Shown: positions 27,030 through 36,067 of the stretch, piece after piece
Position numbering within the stretch: the stretch's first letter is position 1
How the letters are laid out: each line of letters begins with the position of its first letter
DNA from: JAMXLO01 sp963812475
GTDB taxonomy: Bacteria; Pseudomonadota; Alphaproteobacteria; Acetobacterales; Acetobacteraceae
Direction of reading: 5' to 3'
Length of the DNA stretch: 64,000 nucleotides
NCBI GenBank assembly: GCA_963812475.1
Contig: CAWEVI010000052.1
Location: 1-64,000, forward strand
Translations under genes and position numbers: made by a program
The notes under the pieces: model-generated
The model's input: the letters and a program-made list of their open reading frames with translations, nothing else
Databases searched by the model: none
What the model was told of the DNA's origin: nothing

Positions 27030-28435
27030 CGTTCTCGCATCGGTTCGATCCGACCACGCTGCGCGAATACGACATCCGCGGCACGGTCGGGGGTACGCTG
27101 TCCGAGGCGGATGCGTTCGCCATCGGCCGCTGCTTCGGTTCGTTGGTCGTGCGCGGCGGTGGCCGCACGGTTGCTGTCGGCTACGACGGCAGGCTGTCTA
27201 GCCCGTCGCTCGAGGCAGCTCTTGCCAACGGCCTGAGCGCCAGTGGGATCGAAGCGATCCGCATCGGCCGCGGGCCCACGCCAATGCTCTATTACGCCAA
27301 TGCCAAGCTGGCGACCGACGGCGCCGTGATGGTCACCGGCAGCCACAATCCGCCCGACTACAACGGCTTCAAGATGGTGCTCGGCGGCAAGCCGTTCTAC
27401 GGCGAGCAGATTCGCGCGCTGGGTGGGCAGGCGGCTGCGGGCGACGTGGTGGAGGAAACCGTGGCGCCGGAGCGCAACGTCGACGTTGCGGCCGATTATG
27501 TCGCGCGTGTGCTTGCCGACTGGGATGGCGGCGACCGCTTGCTGAAGGTGGTGTGGGACAACGGCAACGGCGCGGCGGGCGAGGTATTGGCGAAACTCGT
27601 CGCCGGACTGCCAGGCGAGCACATCGTGCTGAACGGCACGATCGACGGCACGTTCCCGGCGCACCATCCGGATCCCACGGTGCCGAAGAATCTCGAGCAA
27701 CTGATTGCCGAGGTGGCGGCACGGCGTGCGGACATCGGCATCGCGTTGGATGGCGATGCCGACCGCATCGGCCTGATCGACGACAAGGGACGCATCCTGT
27801 TCGGCGACCAGCTTCTGGTGATCCTTGCCCGCGACGTGCTGCGCGAGCATCCCGGCGCCACGATCATCGCCGACGTGAAGGCCAGCCAGGTGCTGTTCGA
27901 CGAGGTCGCGCGCGCCGGCGGCGATCCGTTGATGTGGAAGACCGGTCACAGCCTGATCAAGGCCAAGATGGCGGAGACCGGTTCCCCGCTGGCCGGCGAG
28001 ATGTCCGGCCACATCTTCTTTGCCGATCGTTGGTACGGTTTCGATGACGCGCTCTATGCCTCGGTGCGCATGCTCGGCATCCTGGCGCGCATGGACACCA
28101 GGCTGTCCGAGGTGCGCGACGCGCTGCCGCAGGTGATCAACACGCCTGAAGTGCGCTTCGACTGCGACGACACGCGTAAGTTCGCGGTGATCGAGGAGGT
28201 GGCTGCCCGGCTGCGTGCCGATGGGGCCAAGGTGTCAGAGACCGATGGCGTGCGTGTGCTGACCGACGACGGCTGGTGGCTGCTGCGTGCGTCCAACACG
28301 CAGGCGGTGCTGGTCGCGCGGGCCGAGGCAGCTACAGATGCGGGCCTGGAGCGGCTGAAGGGCGCGCTGGTGCGACAGCTCGCGCTATCCGGCCTGCCGC
28401 GGCCGGACTTTTCGGGAAGCCACGCAGGGCACTGA
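27026..28435 (+). CDS. phosphomannomutase/phosphoglucomutase
   Basis: A 469-residue alpha-D-phosphohexomutase (AlgC/ManB/Pgm type). Domain motifs: REYDIRGTVGGTL at the start, the phosphoserine loop VTGSHNPPDYNGFK, the metal site DGDADRIGLID, the sugar-binding GEMSGHIFF and the phosphate-binding RASNTQAVLVARAEA. It converts hexose 6-phosphates to 1-phosphates, giving glucose-1-phosphate for GalU or mannose-1-phosphate for GDP-mannose. GTG start 27026 overlaps galU. The strong palindrome at 28514-28574 lies about 80 bp downstream. Confidence 0.94.
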   Translation: MTFSHRFDPTTLREYDIRGTVGGTLSEADAFAIGRCFGSLVVRGGGRTVAVGYDGRLSSPSLEAALANGLSASGIEAIRIGRGPTPMLYYANAKLATDGAVMVTGSHNPPDYNGFKMVLGGKPFYGEQIRALGGQAAAGDVVEETVAPERNVDVAADYVARVLADWDGGDRLLKVVWDNGNGAAGEVLAKLVAGLPGEHIVLNGTIDGTFPAHHPDPTVPKNLEQLIAEVAARRADIGIALDGDADRIGLIDDKGRILFGDQLLVILARDVLREHPGATIIADVKASQVLFDEVARAGGDPLMWKTGHSLIKAKMAETGSPLAGEMSGHIFFADRWYGFDDALYASVRMLGILARMDTRLSEVRDALPQVINTPEVRFDCDDTRKFAVIEEVAARLRADGAKVSETDGVRVLTDDGWWLLRASNTQAVLVARAEAATDAGLERLKGALVRQLALSGLPRPDFSGSHAGH

Positions 28436-28513
28436 GGAGGGAGCCTCGCGCATCCGGGCCAGCGGCGCCGTATCGTGATTGCTCACCTGTCCCGTCTGTT
28501 TCGGCTCGACACA

Positions 28514-28574
28514 GCAATCAAGCGGACACAGACCCCCGGGACAACCGCCCGGGGGCCTGTGTCCGCTTGATTGC
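28514..28574. terminator. 27-bp-arm inverted repeat, terminator-like or REP-like
   Basis: The left arm (28514-28540) begins GCAATCAAGCGGACACAG and the right arm (28548-28574) is its reverse complement with a single mismatch over 27 bases; the loop is 7 bases. TTTT follows at 28575. It lies between the stop of the phosphohexomutase and the MetE-like gene, so it could terminate transcription. The arms are unusually long and perfect for a simple terminator. Confidence 0.75.
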
Positions 28575-28693
28575 TTTTACGCTGTATCCGCCATGCCTGG
28601 GTTCCCACTTTCAGGGAAATGAAAACCAGAAGGCGCGTCGCGCGCATAGACGTACCCAGGTAGAGTGCGTCCGAATGTAACCGGGGGAAAACC

Positions 28694-29845
28694 ATGAAAC
28701 TCAGCACGGACCGCATCCTGACCACCCATGTCGGCAGCCTGCCTCGGCCACAGGCACTGGTGGAACTGCTGGTCAGGAAGGATCACGGCGAAACCTACGA
28801 CCACACGGACTTCGCGCGTCGGGTGCATCAGGCCGTCGCTGACATCGTCGCGCATCAGGTCGCCGTCGGCATCGATGTGGTCAGCGACGGCGAGGCCAGC
28901 AAGGTCGGCTACGCGACCTACATCAAGGATCGACTCACCGGTTTCGGTGGTGAACCGTTCTCGCCCAAGCCGCAGCGCGACCTCGCCGACTATCCGGATT
29001 TCCGCCAGCGCATGATCCAGTTCACCGGACCGCAGGTGTTCCAACGACTGTGCTGCACCGGTCCGATCGAACTGAGCGACCATGACGCGGTGAAGCAGGA
29101 TATCGCGAACCTCAAGGACGCGATGGCCGCGTCGAAGCCGGTGGATGCGTTCATGCCGGCCGCCTCGCCCGGTGTCGTTTCGGCGTTCCAGCCCAATCGG
29201 CACTACCCGTCGCACGGCGCGTATATCGAGGCGGTCGCGCGTGCGATGCGCGAGGAATACGAGGCAATCGCCAACGCCGGCATCGTCGTGCAGCTCGACA
29301 GTCCCGATCTCGCGATGGCGCGGCACACCGGGTTTCAGGACCTGACCGAAGCGGAGTTTCTCACGCAGGCCGAGCAGCAGATCGAGGCGCTGAACCACGC
29401 ACTGGTCAATGTGCCGGCGAGCTCGGCGCGGCTGCACCTGTGCTGGGGCAACTACGAGGGGCCGCACGATTTCGACATTCCCTTGCAGAAGGTTTTGCCA
29501 ATCATTCTGCGGGGCAAGCCGCAGGCAATTTCGTTCGAGGCGGCAAATCCGCGGCATGCGCATGAGTGGGCGGTCTGGCGCGATGCCCGTATTCCGGACG
29601 ACAAGGTTCTGATCCCCGGCGTGATAGACACCTGCACGAACTACATCGAGCATCCGGAACTCGTCGCTCAGCGCATCTGCCAGTTCGCCGATATCGTCGG
29701 CCGCGAGCGCGTGATCGCCGGCACCGACTGCGGTTTCGCGACATTTGTGGGGCATGCCGGCCGGGTGGACTCGGAAATCGCCTTCCGCAAGCTTGGTTCA
29801 CTTGTCGAAGGGGCAAAACTGGCATCCGAACGCCTGTGGCATTAG
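28694..29845 (+). CDS. cobalamin-independent methionine synthase-like (MetE C-terminal family) methyltransferase, copy 1
   Basis: A 383-residue protein of the MetE C-terminal-domain family, far shorter than full MetE (about 750). It starts RILTTHVGSLPRPQALVELL, with GIDVVSDGEASKVGYATYIK, then LHLCWGNYEGPHDFDIPL and PGVIDTCTNYIEHPELVAQR; GTDCGFATF near the end should hold the zinc Cys. Such single-domain proteins transfer methyl or alkyl groups (epoxyalkane:CoM transferase and related enzymes), but the substrate is often unknown. A GGGGGAAA ribosome site precedes ATG 28694. A second family member lies on the other strand at 30700-31740. Confidence 0.87.
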   Translation: MKLSTDRILTTHVGSLPRPQALVELLVRKDHGETYDHTDFARRVHQAVADIVAHQVAVGIDVVSDGEASKVGYATYIKDRLTGFGGEPFSPKPQRDLADYPDFRQRMIQFTGPQVFQRLCCTGPIELSDHDAVKQDIANLKDAMAASKPVDAFMPAASPGVVSAFQPNRHYPSHGAYIEAVARAMREEYEAIANAGIVVQLDSPDLAMARHTGFQDLTEAEFLTQAEQQIEALNHALVNVPASSARLHLCWGNYEGPHDFDIPLQKVLPIILRGKPQAISFEAANPRHAHEWAVWRDARIPDDKVLIPGVIDTCTNYIEHPELVAQRICQFADIVGRERVIAGTDCGFATFVGHAGRVDSEIAFRKLGSLVEGAKLASERLWH

Positions 29846-30050
29846 AGCAGCTGGCATTGCATTTTCTTCGTCCCTTGGGTGCGTCTGCGGTTCTGATTCG
29901 ACTGACACTTCCGACGATTTCAGACGCCTAAGTGACCTGGAGCTGTGAGTCCGATCATAGGAGCTGCCAAGCCAGCTTGTACGTTCCTGCGTGCCGCGCC
30001 CCCAGCGGCCGGCATTCGTACAGTGCAATCACAAAACAGGAGTGAGCAAA

Positions 30051-30587
30051 ATGGCAACGGCATTTCCGTTGGAGATCGAGGCGCTCGACGTTCCCTTCGC
30101 GGTGGTCCCAAACGCGATGTTCCCCGATGCAACGCCGGTATGCGTGCTGACCAACAATGGCGCGGCGCCGGCTTTCGATACGTTCATCAAGTCGTATTTT
30201 CCATTCCCTCCCCACCCTCCGTCCGGCACGTCGGAAGGTCCGGACCCGTGGCAACTTGAATTTCGTTGGCAAACCAAAGGGCCAGGCATCGCCGGCTCGT
30301 GGCATCTCGACGCATGGCTTGAGTGCCTGACAGCAGGGCCGAACATCCGTGTTCCGGGGTTCCCGAAGGTGGTCCCGGGCGCAGGGCCGGCTTACGACGA
30401 AATCTTCCCCGTTCCCGCGGACGCCGTCGCGCCATCGGCACCCGAGGTCGGGCCGACCGCCACAGCCAAACTCTTCAGGCTCGTGACCACCATGCGGTGG
30501 GCCGATACAACAGGGGGCCCGGCGCATATTCGGGTGGTGGGCCGCGGCGTAGGGCCGATCGTCGAGTTCTATACGCCGCTGGTATAA
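30051..30587 (+). CDS. hypothetical protein
   Basis: I do not recognise this family. The 178-residue product begins MATAFPLEIEALDVPFAV, has no signal peptide or clear membrane helix, and is rich in Pro and Gly, with FPFPPHPPSGTSEGPDPWQ, repeated aromatic residues and a beta-rich C-terminus (HIRVVGRGVGPIVEFYTPLV). AGGAG lies 8 bases upstream of ATG 30051, which supports this start over the longer frame from 29991. It sits between two convergent MetE-like genes, 205 bp after the first. Confidence 0.7.
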   Translation: MATAFPLEIEALDVPFAVVPNAMFPDATPVCVLTNNGAAPAFDTFIKSYFPFPPHPPSGTSEGPDPWQLEFRWQTKGPGIAGSWHLDAWLECLTAGPNIRVPGFPKVVPGAGPAYDEIFPVPADAVAPSAPEVGPTATAKLFRLVTTMRWADTTGGPAHIRVVGRGVGPIVEFYTPLV

Positions 30588-30699
30588 GCCCGTCCGGCCG
30601 TCGCCTGTCGGCCGCGTTGTCGACTGGCGACGGTCAGGGTACCGATTGCAAGCTTGCATTCCCTCGCAGCGTCAAGTGCGGTCCGGCTATACCGCCAAT

Positions 30700-31740
30700 T
30701 CAGCCAGTCAATTCCCGTCGGACGATGGCGGCACCGGCAGCGAGTGCGCACAGTTTGCCAAATGCACGCTCGCGCGGCATGTATTTCATGCCGCAGTCCG
30801 GCGCAGGGATCAGGTGTGCCGCATCGACATGCTGCAGTCCGCGGCGGATGCGCGCGGCAACCGTCTCGGCGGTTTCCACATCCGCACTCCCAAGATCGAG
30901 CACGCCGAGCATGATCTGTTTACCTGACAGGTCGGCCAGCACACCGAGGTCGATGTTCGGTTCCGCAGCCTCGATCGAGATCTGCTGCGCCGTCGTGTCG
31001 GCAAGTTGCGACAGGAACGCGTAGCCGCTCGGTTTGTTGTGCACAACGTGTGCATAGCCGAAGCAGAGATGCACGACCGTCGGTCCCGTGATCCCCTCCA
31101 GCGCGCGGTTGATGGCGCGCACGCCATAGCGGGCAGCCTTGTCCGGCGCGGTGCGCACCCATGGTTCGTCGAGTTGCACCACATCGACCCCGGTCGACTT
31201 CAGATCACGCAGTTCCTGGTTCACTGCGACGGCGTAGTCCATCGCCATCTCTTCCTCGTCCTGGTAGAACTCGTTCTTCACCTGTTGCGACAAGGTGAAT
31301 GGACCGGGCAACGTGATCTTTGTCGCGCGATCGGTCTGACGGAGCAGAAACTGAACATCGCGCAATTCGACCGGAACCCGACGGCGGATTTTACCGACTA
31401 CACGCGGCACCGGCGTGACGCGGCCCGCCTGCGATCGCACTTCGCCGGGATTGTCAGCGTCGATCCCTTCCAGCGCGAGTGCGAACCGGTTGGAGTAGCT
31501 TTCGCGGCGGATTTCGCCGTCGGTGATGATGTCGATCCCTGCCCTTTCCATGTCGCGGACCGCCAATATGGTCCCATCGTCCTGCGCCAGTTCGAGCAGC
31601 GCCTCTGGAATACGCCAGATTTCATGCGCATGGGTGCGCGGTACACCGTGTTTCTCCAGCGCCGTACGATTGACCAGCCAGTCAGGCTGCGGATAGCTGC
31701 CGACCACTGTCGTCGGCAGCAGATGCATAGGATAGGTCAT
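30700..31740 (-). CDS. MetE C-terminal family methyltransferase-like protein, copy 2
   Basis: A 346-residue protein of the MetE C-terminal/UROD-like fold. It begins LLPTTVVGSYPQPDWLVNR and has DIITDGEIRRESYSNRF, TKITLPGPFTLSQQV, VDVVQLDEPWV, VVHLCFGYAHVVHNKPSGY and HLIPAPDCGMKYMPRE. His and Cys zinc ligands are visible in VHLCFG and APDCGM. It is only distantly similar to copy 1 at 28694, so not a recent duplicate. Its start is 83 bp from the divergent deaminase-like lipoprotein gene. Confidence 0.88.
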   Translation of the reverse strand: MTYPMHLLPTTVVGSYPQPDWLVNRTALEKHGVPRTHAHEIWRIPEALLELAQDDGTILAVRDMERAGIDIITDGEIRRESYSNRFALALEGIDADNPGEVRSQAGRVTPVPRVVGKIRRRVPVELRDVQFLLRQTDRATKITLPGPFTLSQQVKNEFYQDEEEMAMDYAVAVNQELRDLKSTGVDVVQLDEPWVRTAPDKAARYGVRAINRALEGITGPTVVHLCFGYAHVVHNKPSGYAFLSQLADTTAQQISIEAAEPNIDLGVLADLSGKQIMLGVLDLGSADVETAETVAARIRRGLQHVDAAHLIPAPDCGMKYMPRERAFGKLCALAAGAAIVRRELTG

Positions 31741-31823
31741 CCCGGTATCCTCCTCGGCGCGCGAATGCGTGTTACGCTAACAGCCCTCGCCTTGCGTGAC
31801 GAGCGCAGCAACAATCTGAGGAA

Positions 31824-33335
31824 ATGTCCGTGCTCCATGCCACGCGGCTGGCACTCGCCTGCCTGGCGCTGCTGCTCTCTGCCTGTGCTGCGCATCAGCA
31901 CGCGCCGCAGGACGGAGCCGACAGGCGGTTCGAGGCGGCAAAGGCATCGCCGCCACAATTGCGCGCCTTCCTGTATCGGATGCCAAAGGGCGGCGATCTG
32001 CACAGCCACCTGAGTGGTGCGGCCTACACCGAGACGTTGATCGATGCCGGCGCGGCGTCGGGCGTGTGCATCGATCCGGCCAAGACTGCTGTCGCGCCGT
32101 GTGGCAGTGCGACGCGAAAATTGGCTGATGCATTGCGCGACAGCGATTTTCGCCGCGCCCTGATCGATGCGTGGTCGATGCGCGGCTTCGTGCCGAGCAG
32201 CGGCGTCAGCGGGCATGACCATTTCTTCGCCGCCTTCGCCAAATTCGCCGGGGCGGCGAATATGGGCGACATGGCAGCCGATGTCGTCAATCGTGCCGGG
32301 CGTCAGCATATGCGGTATCTGGAGCTGATGGTGACGTACCAGGGGCGCGCGGTGACCGGCATGGCGCGCAGGCTCCGCTGGACGGGCGACATGGCGGAGT
32401 TCCACCGGCAGCTGATCGCGGCGGGCCTTCCGATGTTGCTGGCACATGCGCGTTCCGACATGGACGCAGGCGAGGCACGAATGCGCTCCGTGTTGCATTG
32501 CGACACACCGCAGGCGGAACCGGGCTGCAATGTCACAGTGCGCTGGGTGGAGCAGGTGATACGGTCTAATCCGCCGGGCGAGGTGTTCGCCCAGATGCTG
32601 TTCGGCGCGCTGCTCAGCCAGGCCGATCCGCGCGTGGTCGGCTTGAACTTCGTGGCTCCGGAAGACGATCGGGTTGCGCTGGCGGACTACACGCTGCACA
32701 TGCGCATGCTCGATTACCTGCATGGCGTGATGCCAGAGACCAACGTGTCGCTGCATGCCGGCGAGCTGACGCTCGGTCTGGTGCCGCCGGAGGCGCTGCG
32801 GTTCCATGTGCGCCAGGCGGTTGAGCTGGGGCATGCAAAACGCATCGGCCACGGCGTGGATGTGATGTACGAGATCGATCCACTCGGCCTGCTGCGCGAA
32901 ATGGCCGACAAGCGAATCGCAGTCGAGATCAACCTGACCAGCAACGATCAGATACTGAGTGTCGCTGGGGATCGGCATCCGTTTCCGGTCTATCGCGCCG
33001 TCGGCGTGCCGACCCTGCTGTCCACCGACGATGAAGGCGTCGAGCGCATCGATCGAACGCACGAGCTCGAACGTGCGGCGATCGAATTTGACCTTGACTG
33101 GCCGACACTGGTCGCGTTGGAGCGCAACACATTGGAATACGCCTTTGTCGCGGGAGCGAGTCTGTGGGCCGACCCAATTGCGTGGCGCAAGGTGCCGGCG
33201 TGTGATGGCACTGGAGTGCCGCTGCCCGCGCAGTGCGCGGCTTTCCTCCGGGCGAGCGAGAAGGCGCGGCTGCAGTGGGAATTCGAGCGCGACCTGGACA
33301 GGTTCGAACGGGAATTTGCATGGGAGCAGAGGTGA
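31824..33335 (+). CDS. adenosine deaminase-like (ADGF-type) lipoprotein
   Basis: A 503-residue amidohydrolase-fold protein. The N-terminus has a signal peptide and lipobox (LALACLALLLSACAA), so it is probably a lipoprotein outside the cytoplasm. The deaminase motifs are intact: the HxH site in GGDLHSHLSGAAY, SLHAGEL with catalytic Glu, KRIGHGVDV and LLSTDDEGV. This resembles ADGF (CECR1-type) rather than cytosolic Add enzymes. Predicted to deaminate adenosine or a related nucleoside in the periplasm. About 500 residues is normal for the secreted type. Confidence 0.88.
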   Translation: MSVLHATRLALACLALLLSACAAHQHAPQDGADRRFEAAKASPPQLRAFLYRMPKGGDLHSHLSGAAYTETLIDAGAASGVCIDPAKTAVAPCGSATRKLADALRDSDFRRALIDAWSMRGFVPSSGVSGHDHFFAAFAKFAGAANMGDMAADVVNRAGRQHMRYLELMVTYQGRAVTGMARRLRWTGDMAEFHRQLIAAGLPMLLAHARSDMDAGEARMRSVLHCDTPQAEPGCNVTVRWVEQVIRSNPPGEVFAQMLFGALLSQADPRVVGLNFVAPEDDRVALADYTLHMRMLDYLHGVMPETNVSLHAGELTLGLVPPEALRFHVRQAVELGHAKRIGHGVDVMYEIDPLGLLREMADKRIAVEINLTSNDQILSVAGDRHPFPVYRAVGVPTLLSTDDEGVERIDRTHELERAAIEFDLDWPTLVALERNTLEYAFVAGASLWADPIAWRKVPACDGTGVPLPAQCAAFLRASEKARLQWEFERDLDRFEREFAWEQR

Positions 33336-33361
33336 CATGCCGCCTGCAGCCAGCCTAGGCT

Positions 33362-33401
33362 GCCGCCAAACTATGAAACGGGCCGCCAAACTATGAAACG
33401 G
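33362..33401 (+). repeat. perfect 20-bp tandem duplication
   Basis: The 20-base unit GCCGCCAAACTATGAAACGG occurs twice in a row (33362-33381 and 33382-33401), just upstream of the LLM oxidoreductase. Each copy holds an ATG. The first ATG opens a 7-codon reading frame (MKRAAKL) whose stop overlaps the second ATG. Confidence 0.95.
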
Positions 33402-33413
33402 AAAGCGACCGCG

Positions 33414-34460
33414 ATGGAATTCGGCATCTTCCATGAGTTCCCATCCCTGCCGGGACGACCCGACGCGGAGGCCTTCGCGCAATCGTTCGATCTGGTTGAC
33501 GGCGCCGAACGCTGGGGCCTCGATGCGATGTGGCTCGGCGAGCTGCATTTCGACGCTGCCCGCTCGGTGCTGTCGGCGCCGCTCTGCATTGCCAGTGCGA
33601 TCGCCGCGCGGACACAGCGGATCAAGATCGGGCTCGCCGTTCAGGTGCTGCCGCTGTGCCATCCGCTGCGTCTGGCGGAGGAGGCGGCAACCGTCGATCA
33701 GATCAGCAATGGCAGGTTGATCTTCGGCGTCGGGCGCAGTGGCGTGGCGCGCACCTACGAGGCGTATGGCGTGCCCTACGCCGAAAGCCGCGAGCGTTTC
33801 GCCGAGATCCTCGATATCGTGCAGAAGGCGTGGACGCAGGAGAAGGTGTCGTACCAGGGGAAATATTATCGTTTCGAGGATGTGGCCGTGGTGCCGAGGC
33901 CTTACCAACAGCCCACGCCCCCGATCCGTGTCGCCGCCACGAGTGCCGATACGTTTGTATCCATCGGCAGGCAGGGCCTGCCGATCTTTGTCGCTGTCCG
34001 CTACGAGACCGCTGCCGAGATCGCGCCGAGCATCCACGCCTACCGCGAGGCTGTCGCCGCGTCCGGCCACGACACGGGCGGGGTGTTCCTGCGCGTTCCC
34101 GCCTACATCGCGCCGACCGATGCGCAGGCACGCGCAGAGGCGGAGCCGAGCCTGATCCACTTCTACCGCCAGCAGGCAGCACTGCTGGCGGATTCGGCGA
34201 AGCGGGCCGGCGTGGACGGCGCCGACCGCCGCGCCCAGACCGCGCGCCGGCTCGAGACGATGACCTACGAGGATGCGCTGCGCGGCACGGTGCTGATCGG
34301 ATCGCCCGGTTCGGTCGCTGAACGGCTTGCGACGCTGAAACAGGAGCTGGGGTTGGATGGCGTGCTGATGGAGCTGAACTGCGGCGGCAGGATCCCGCAT
34401 GCGAACGTGACGACCGCGCTACGGTTGCTGTGCCAGGAAGTGATGCCGCGCTTTCACTGA
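33414..34460 (+). CDS. LLM class flavin-dependent oxidoreductase
   Basis: A 348-residue bacterial-luciferase-like TIM-barrel protein. It begins MEFGIFHEFPSLPGRP and has WGLDAMWLGELHFD, IKIGLAVQVLPLCHPLRLAEE and LIFGVGRSGVARTYEAYG, all typical. These enzymes use FMNH2 or F420 to oxidise aldehydes, amines, sulfonates or other compounds; the substrate cannot be inferred. ATG 33414 is preferred: GGAAAG is 8 bases upstream and family members start MEFG. ATG 33393, within the 20-bp duplication, is in the same frame. Confidence 0.88.
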   Translation: MEFGIFHEFPSLPGRPDAEAFAQSFDLVDGAERWGLDAMWLGELHFDAARSVLSAPLCIASAIAARTQRIKIGLAVQVLPLCHPLRLAEEAATVDQISNGRLIFGVGRSGVARTYEAYGVPYAESRERFAEILDIVQKAWTQEKVSYQGKYYRFEDVAVVPRPYQQPTPPIRVAATSADTFVSIGRQGLPIFVAVRYETAAEIAPSIHAYREAVAASGHDTGGVFLRVPAYIAPTDAQARAEAEPSLIHFYRQQAALLADSAKRAGVDGADRRAQTARRLETMTYEDALRGTVLIGSPGSVAERLATLKQELGLDGVLMELNCGGRIPHANVTTALRLLCQEVMPRFH

Positions 34461-34524
34461 TCGACATCGAGGCGCTGTGGCATCACCCCTGAAACGTAGG
34501 CCCTGACCGCGAACCCTGGTGCGT

Positions 34525-34602
34525 AACCCCTCCCGCGAAGCGGGAGGGCTGTTCGCTGAGGGCACTACAAATCCTGATCCGGGGCGGAGCAGGATCCGCC
34601 CC
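34525..34602. terminator. two short palindromes between convergent genes
   Basis: CCCTCCCGC-GAA-GCGGGAGGG (about 34529-34549), a copy of the window's C/G palindrome family, is followed by GGGGCGGA-GCAGGA-TCCGCCCC (34581-34602). They lie between the convergent LLM and aminotransferase genes and probably end transcription from both sides. Confidence 0.6.
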
Positions 34603-34636
34603 CACGAAACGAGACGCCGGTGAGACATTCCTCCTG

Positions 34637-36019
34637 TCAGCCCGCCGCCGCCGCCGCCAGCGCGCGATCCAGCGTGTCCACCAGCCGGTCGCACTCGGCG
34701 CGCGTGATCACCAGCGGCGGTGACAGCACGATGACATTGCCGAACCGCCGCCCGCCGCCACCGCGCCCGACGATCACGCCCTGCTCGCGGCAGAAGTCCA
34801 CCACCCGAGCGATCAGCGATGCATCCACCGGCTCCTTGGCGGCGCGGTCCTTCACCAGCTCGATCGCCTGCAACAGGCCCTTGCCGCGCACGTCGCCCAC
34901 CATGGCGTGCCGCGTCAGCCCGCGCAGCCCGTCCATGAGATACGCCCCCGTCTCGGCCGCGCGCTCGACCAGGCGCTCGGCCTCCAGGATCTCGATGTTG
35001 CGCAGCGCGACGGCGGCGGCGACCGGATGGCCGCCATAGGTGTTTACCTGCGCCACCTGCCGATCCTCCGCAGGATCGCCGTAGAAGCTGTCGAACACTG
35101 AATTCTTCACCACGGTCGCGGCGATCGGCATGTAGGCGCTGGAGATGCCCTTGGCGATCGCGACGATGTCCGGCGACACGCCATAGTGCTGATGGGCGAA
35201 CATCTTGCCCGTGCGGCCGAAACCGTTGATCACCTCGTCCACGTGCAGCAGGATGCCGTAGCGGCGGCAGATCGCCTCCACCTCCTTCAGATATTCGTCG
35301 GGCGGCACCGCGACACCAATCCCGCTCATGATCGGCTCGACGATCACCTCGGCGACCGTGTCGGGGTTCTCGCCCAGGATCGCGCTTTCCATGTTCTTCA
35401 CGCACGCCAGGCCGCAGCTCGGGTACGTCAGGCCGAACGGGCAGCGATAGCAGTACGGCGGCGCCACATGGACGAAGTCGCCCGAGTACGGCTCGAACTT
35501 GGCCTTGCGGTCGCCCATGCCGCCGGCATCGAGCGTGGCCAGCGTGGTGCCGTGATAGGCGTAGTAGCGGCTGACAGTCTTGTAGCGGAACTGGCTCGGG
35601 TGTTCGTGCTTTTGGTACTGCCGGGCGATCTTGAAGCCGGCCTCGTTCGCCTCGGATCCCGAGTTGACGAAGTAGGTGTGGTAGCCGCCGCCCATCAGCG
35701 TGTTTATCTTCTCCGCCAGCCCCGCGGCGGGCACGTTCATCTGCGTGTGCGGGAAGTAGGCGAGCTGCTGCATCTGGTCGGCAGCGACTTCGGCAAGCTC
35801 GCCACGGCCGTAACCGATATTGACGCACCAGAGGCCCGCCATGGCGTCAAGATAGGCGGTGCCATCGGCGTCGTAGATCGTCGAGCCGTGTGCGCTTGTG
35901 ACGACAATCTGCTTGGATTCCAGGACCTTGTGCTGGACGATGGGGTGCAGGACGTTCTTCAGATCCTGCCGCACCACGGCGGCGCGGATTTCGGGATCGG
36001 GGGCGTTGGTCAGCGACAT
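34637..36019 (-). CDS. class III (omega) aminotransferase
   Basis: A 460-residue PLP enzyme of aminotransferase class III. Motifs: YLDAMAGLWCVNIGYGRGEL, YFVNSGSEANEAGFKIARQY, YYAYHGTTLATLDAGG, HVDEVINGFGRTGKMFAHQH, the PLP-lysine segment IVAIAKGISSAYMPI and VNTYGGHPVAAAVAL. It moves amino groups from omega-amino acids, taurine, putrescine or beta-alanine to pyruvate or a similar acceptor; exact substrate unknown. Apparently monocistronic; 48 bp separate its start from the epimerase stop. Confidence 0.92.
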   Translation of the reverse strand: MSLTNAPDPEIRAAVVRQDLKNVLHPIVQHKVLESKQIVVTSAHGSTIYDADGTAYLDAMAGLWCVNIGYGRGELAEVAADQMQQLAYFPHTQMNVPAAGLAEKINTLMGGGYHTYFVNSGSEANEAGFKIARQYQKHEHPSQFRYKTVSRYYAYHGTTLATLDAGGMGDRKAKFEPYSGDFVHVAPPYCYRCPFGLTYPSCGLACVKNMESAILGENPDTVAEVIVEPIMSGIGVAVPPDEYLKEVEAICRRYGILLHVDEVINGFGRTGKMFAHQHYGVSPDIVAIAKGISSAYMPIAATVVKNSVFDSFYGDPAEDRQVAQVNTYGGHPVAAAVALRNIEILEAERLVERAAETGAYLMDGLRGLTRHAMVGDVRGKGLLQAIELVKDRAAKEPVDASLIARVVDFCREQGVIVGRGGGGRRFGNVIVLSPPLVITRAECDRLVDTLDRALAAAAAG

Positions 36020-36067
36020 GGCGACCTCGTGCTGTATTGGTCACCCACCCTACCGCGAGGTGCGCTC

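Noticed and set aside
31737..34400. 887-codon open frame on the minus strand
   Set aside because: It runs antisense to the deaminase-like and LLM genes and encodes His/Arg-rich sequence with no motifs; a GC-rich shadow.
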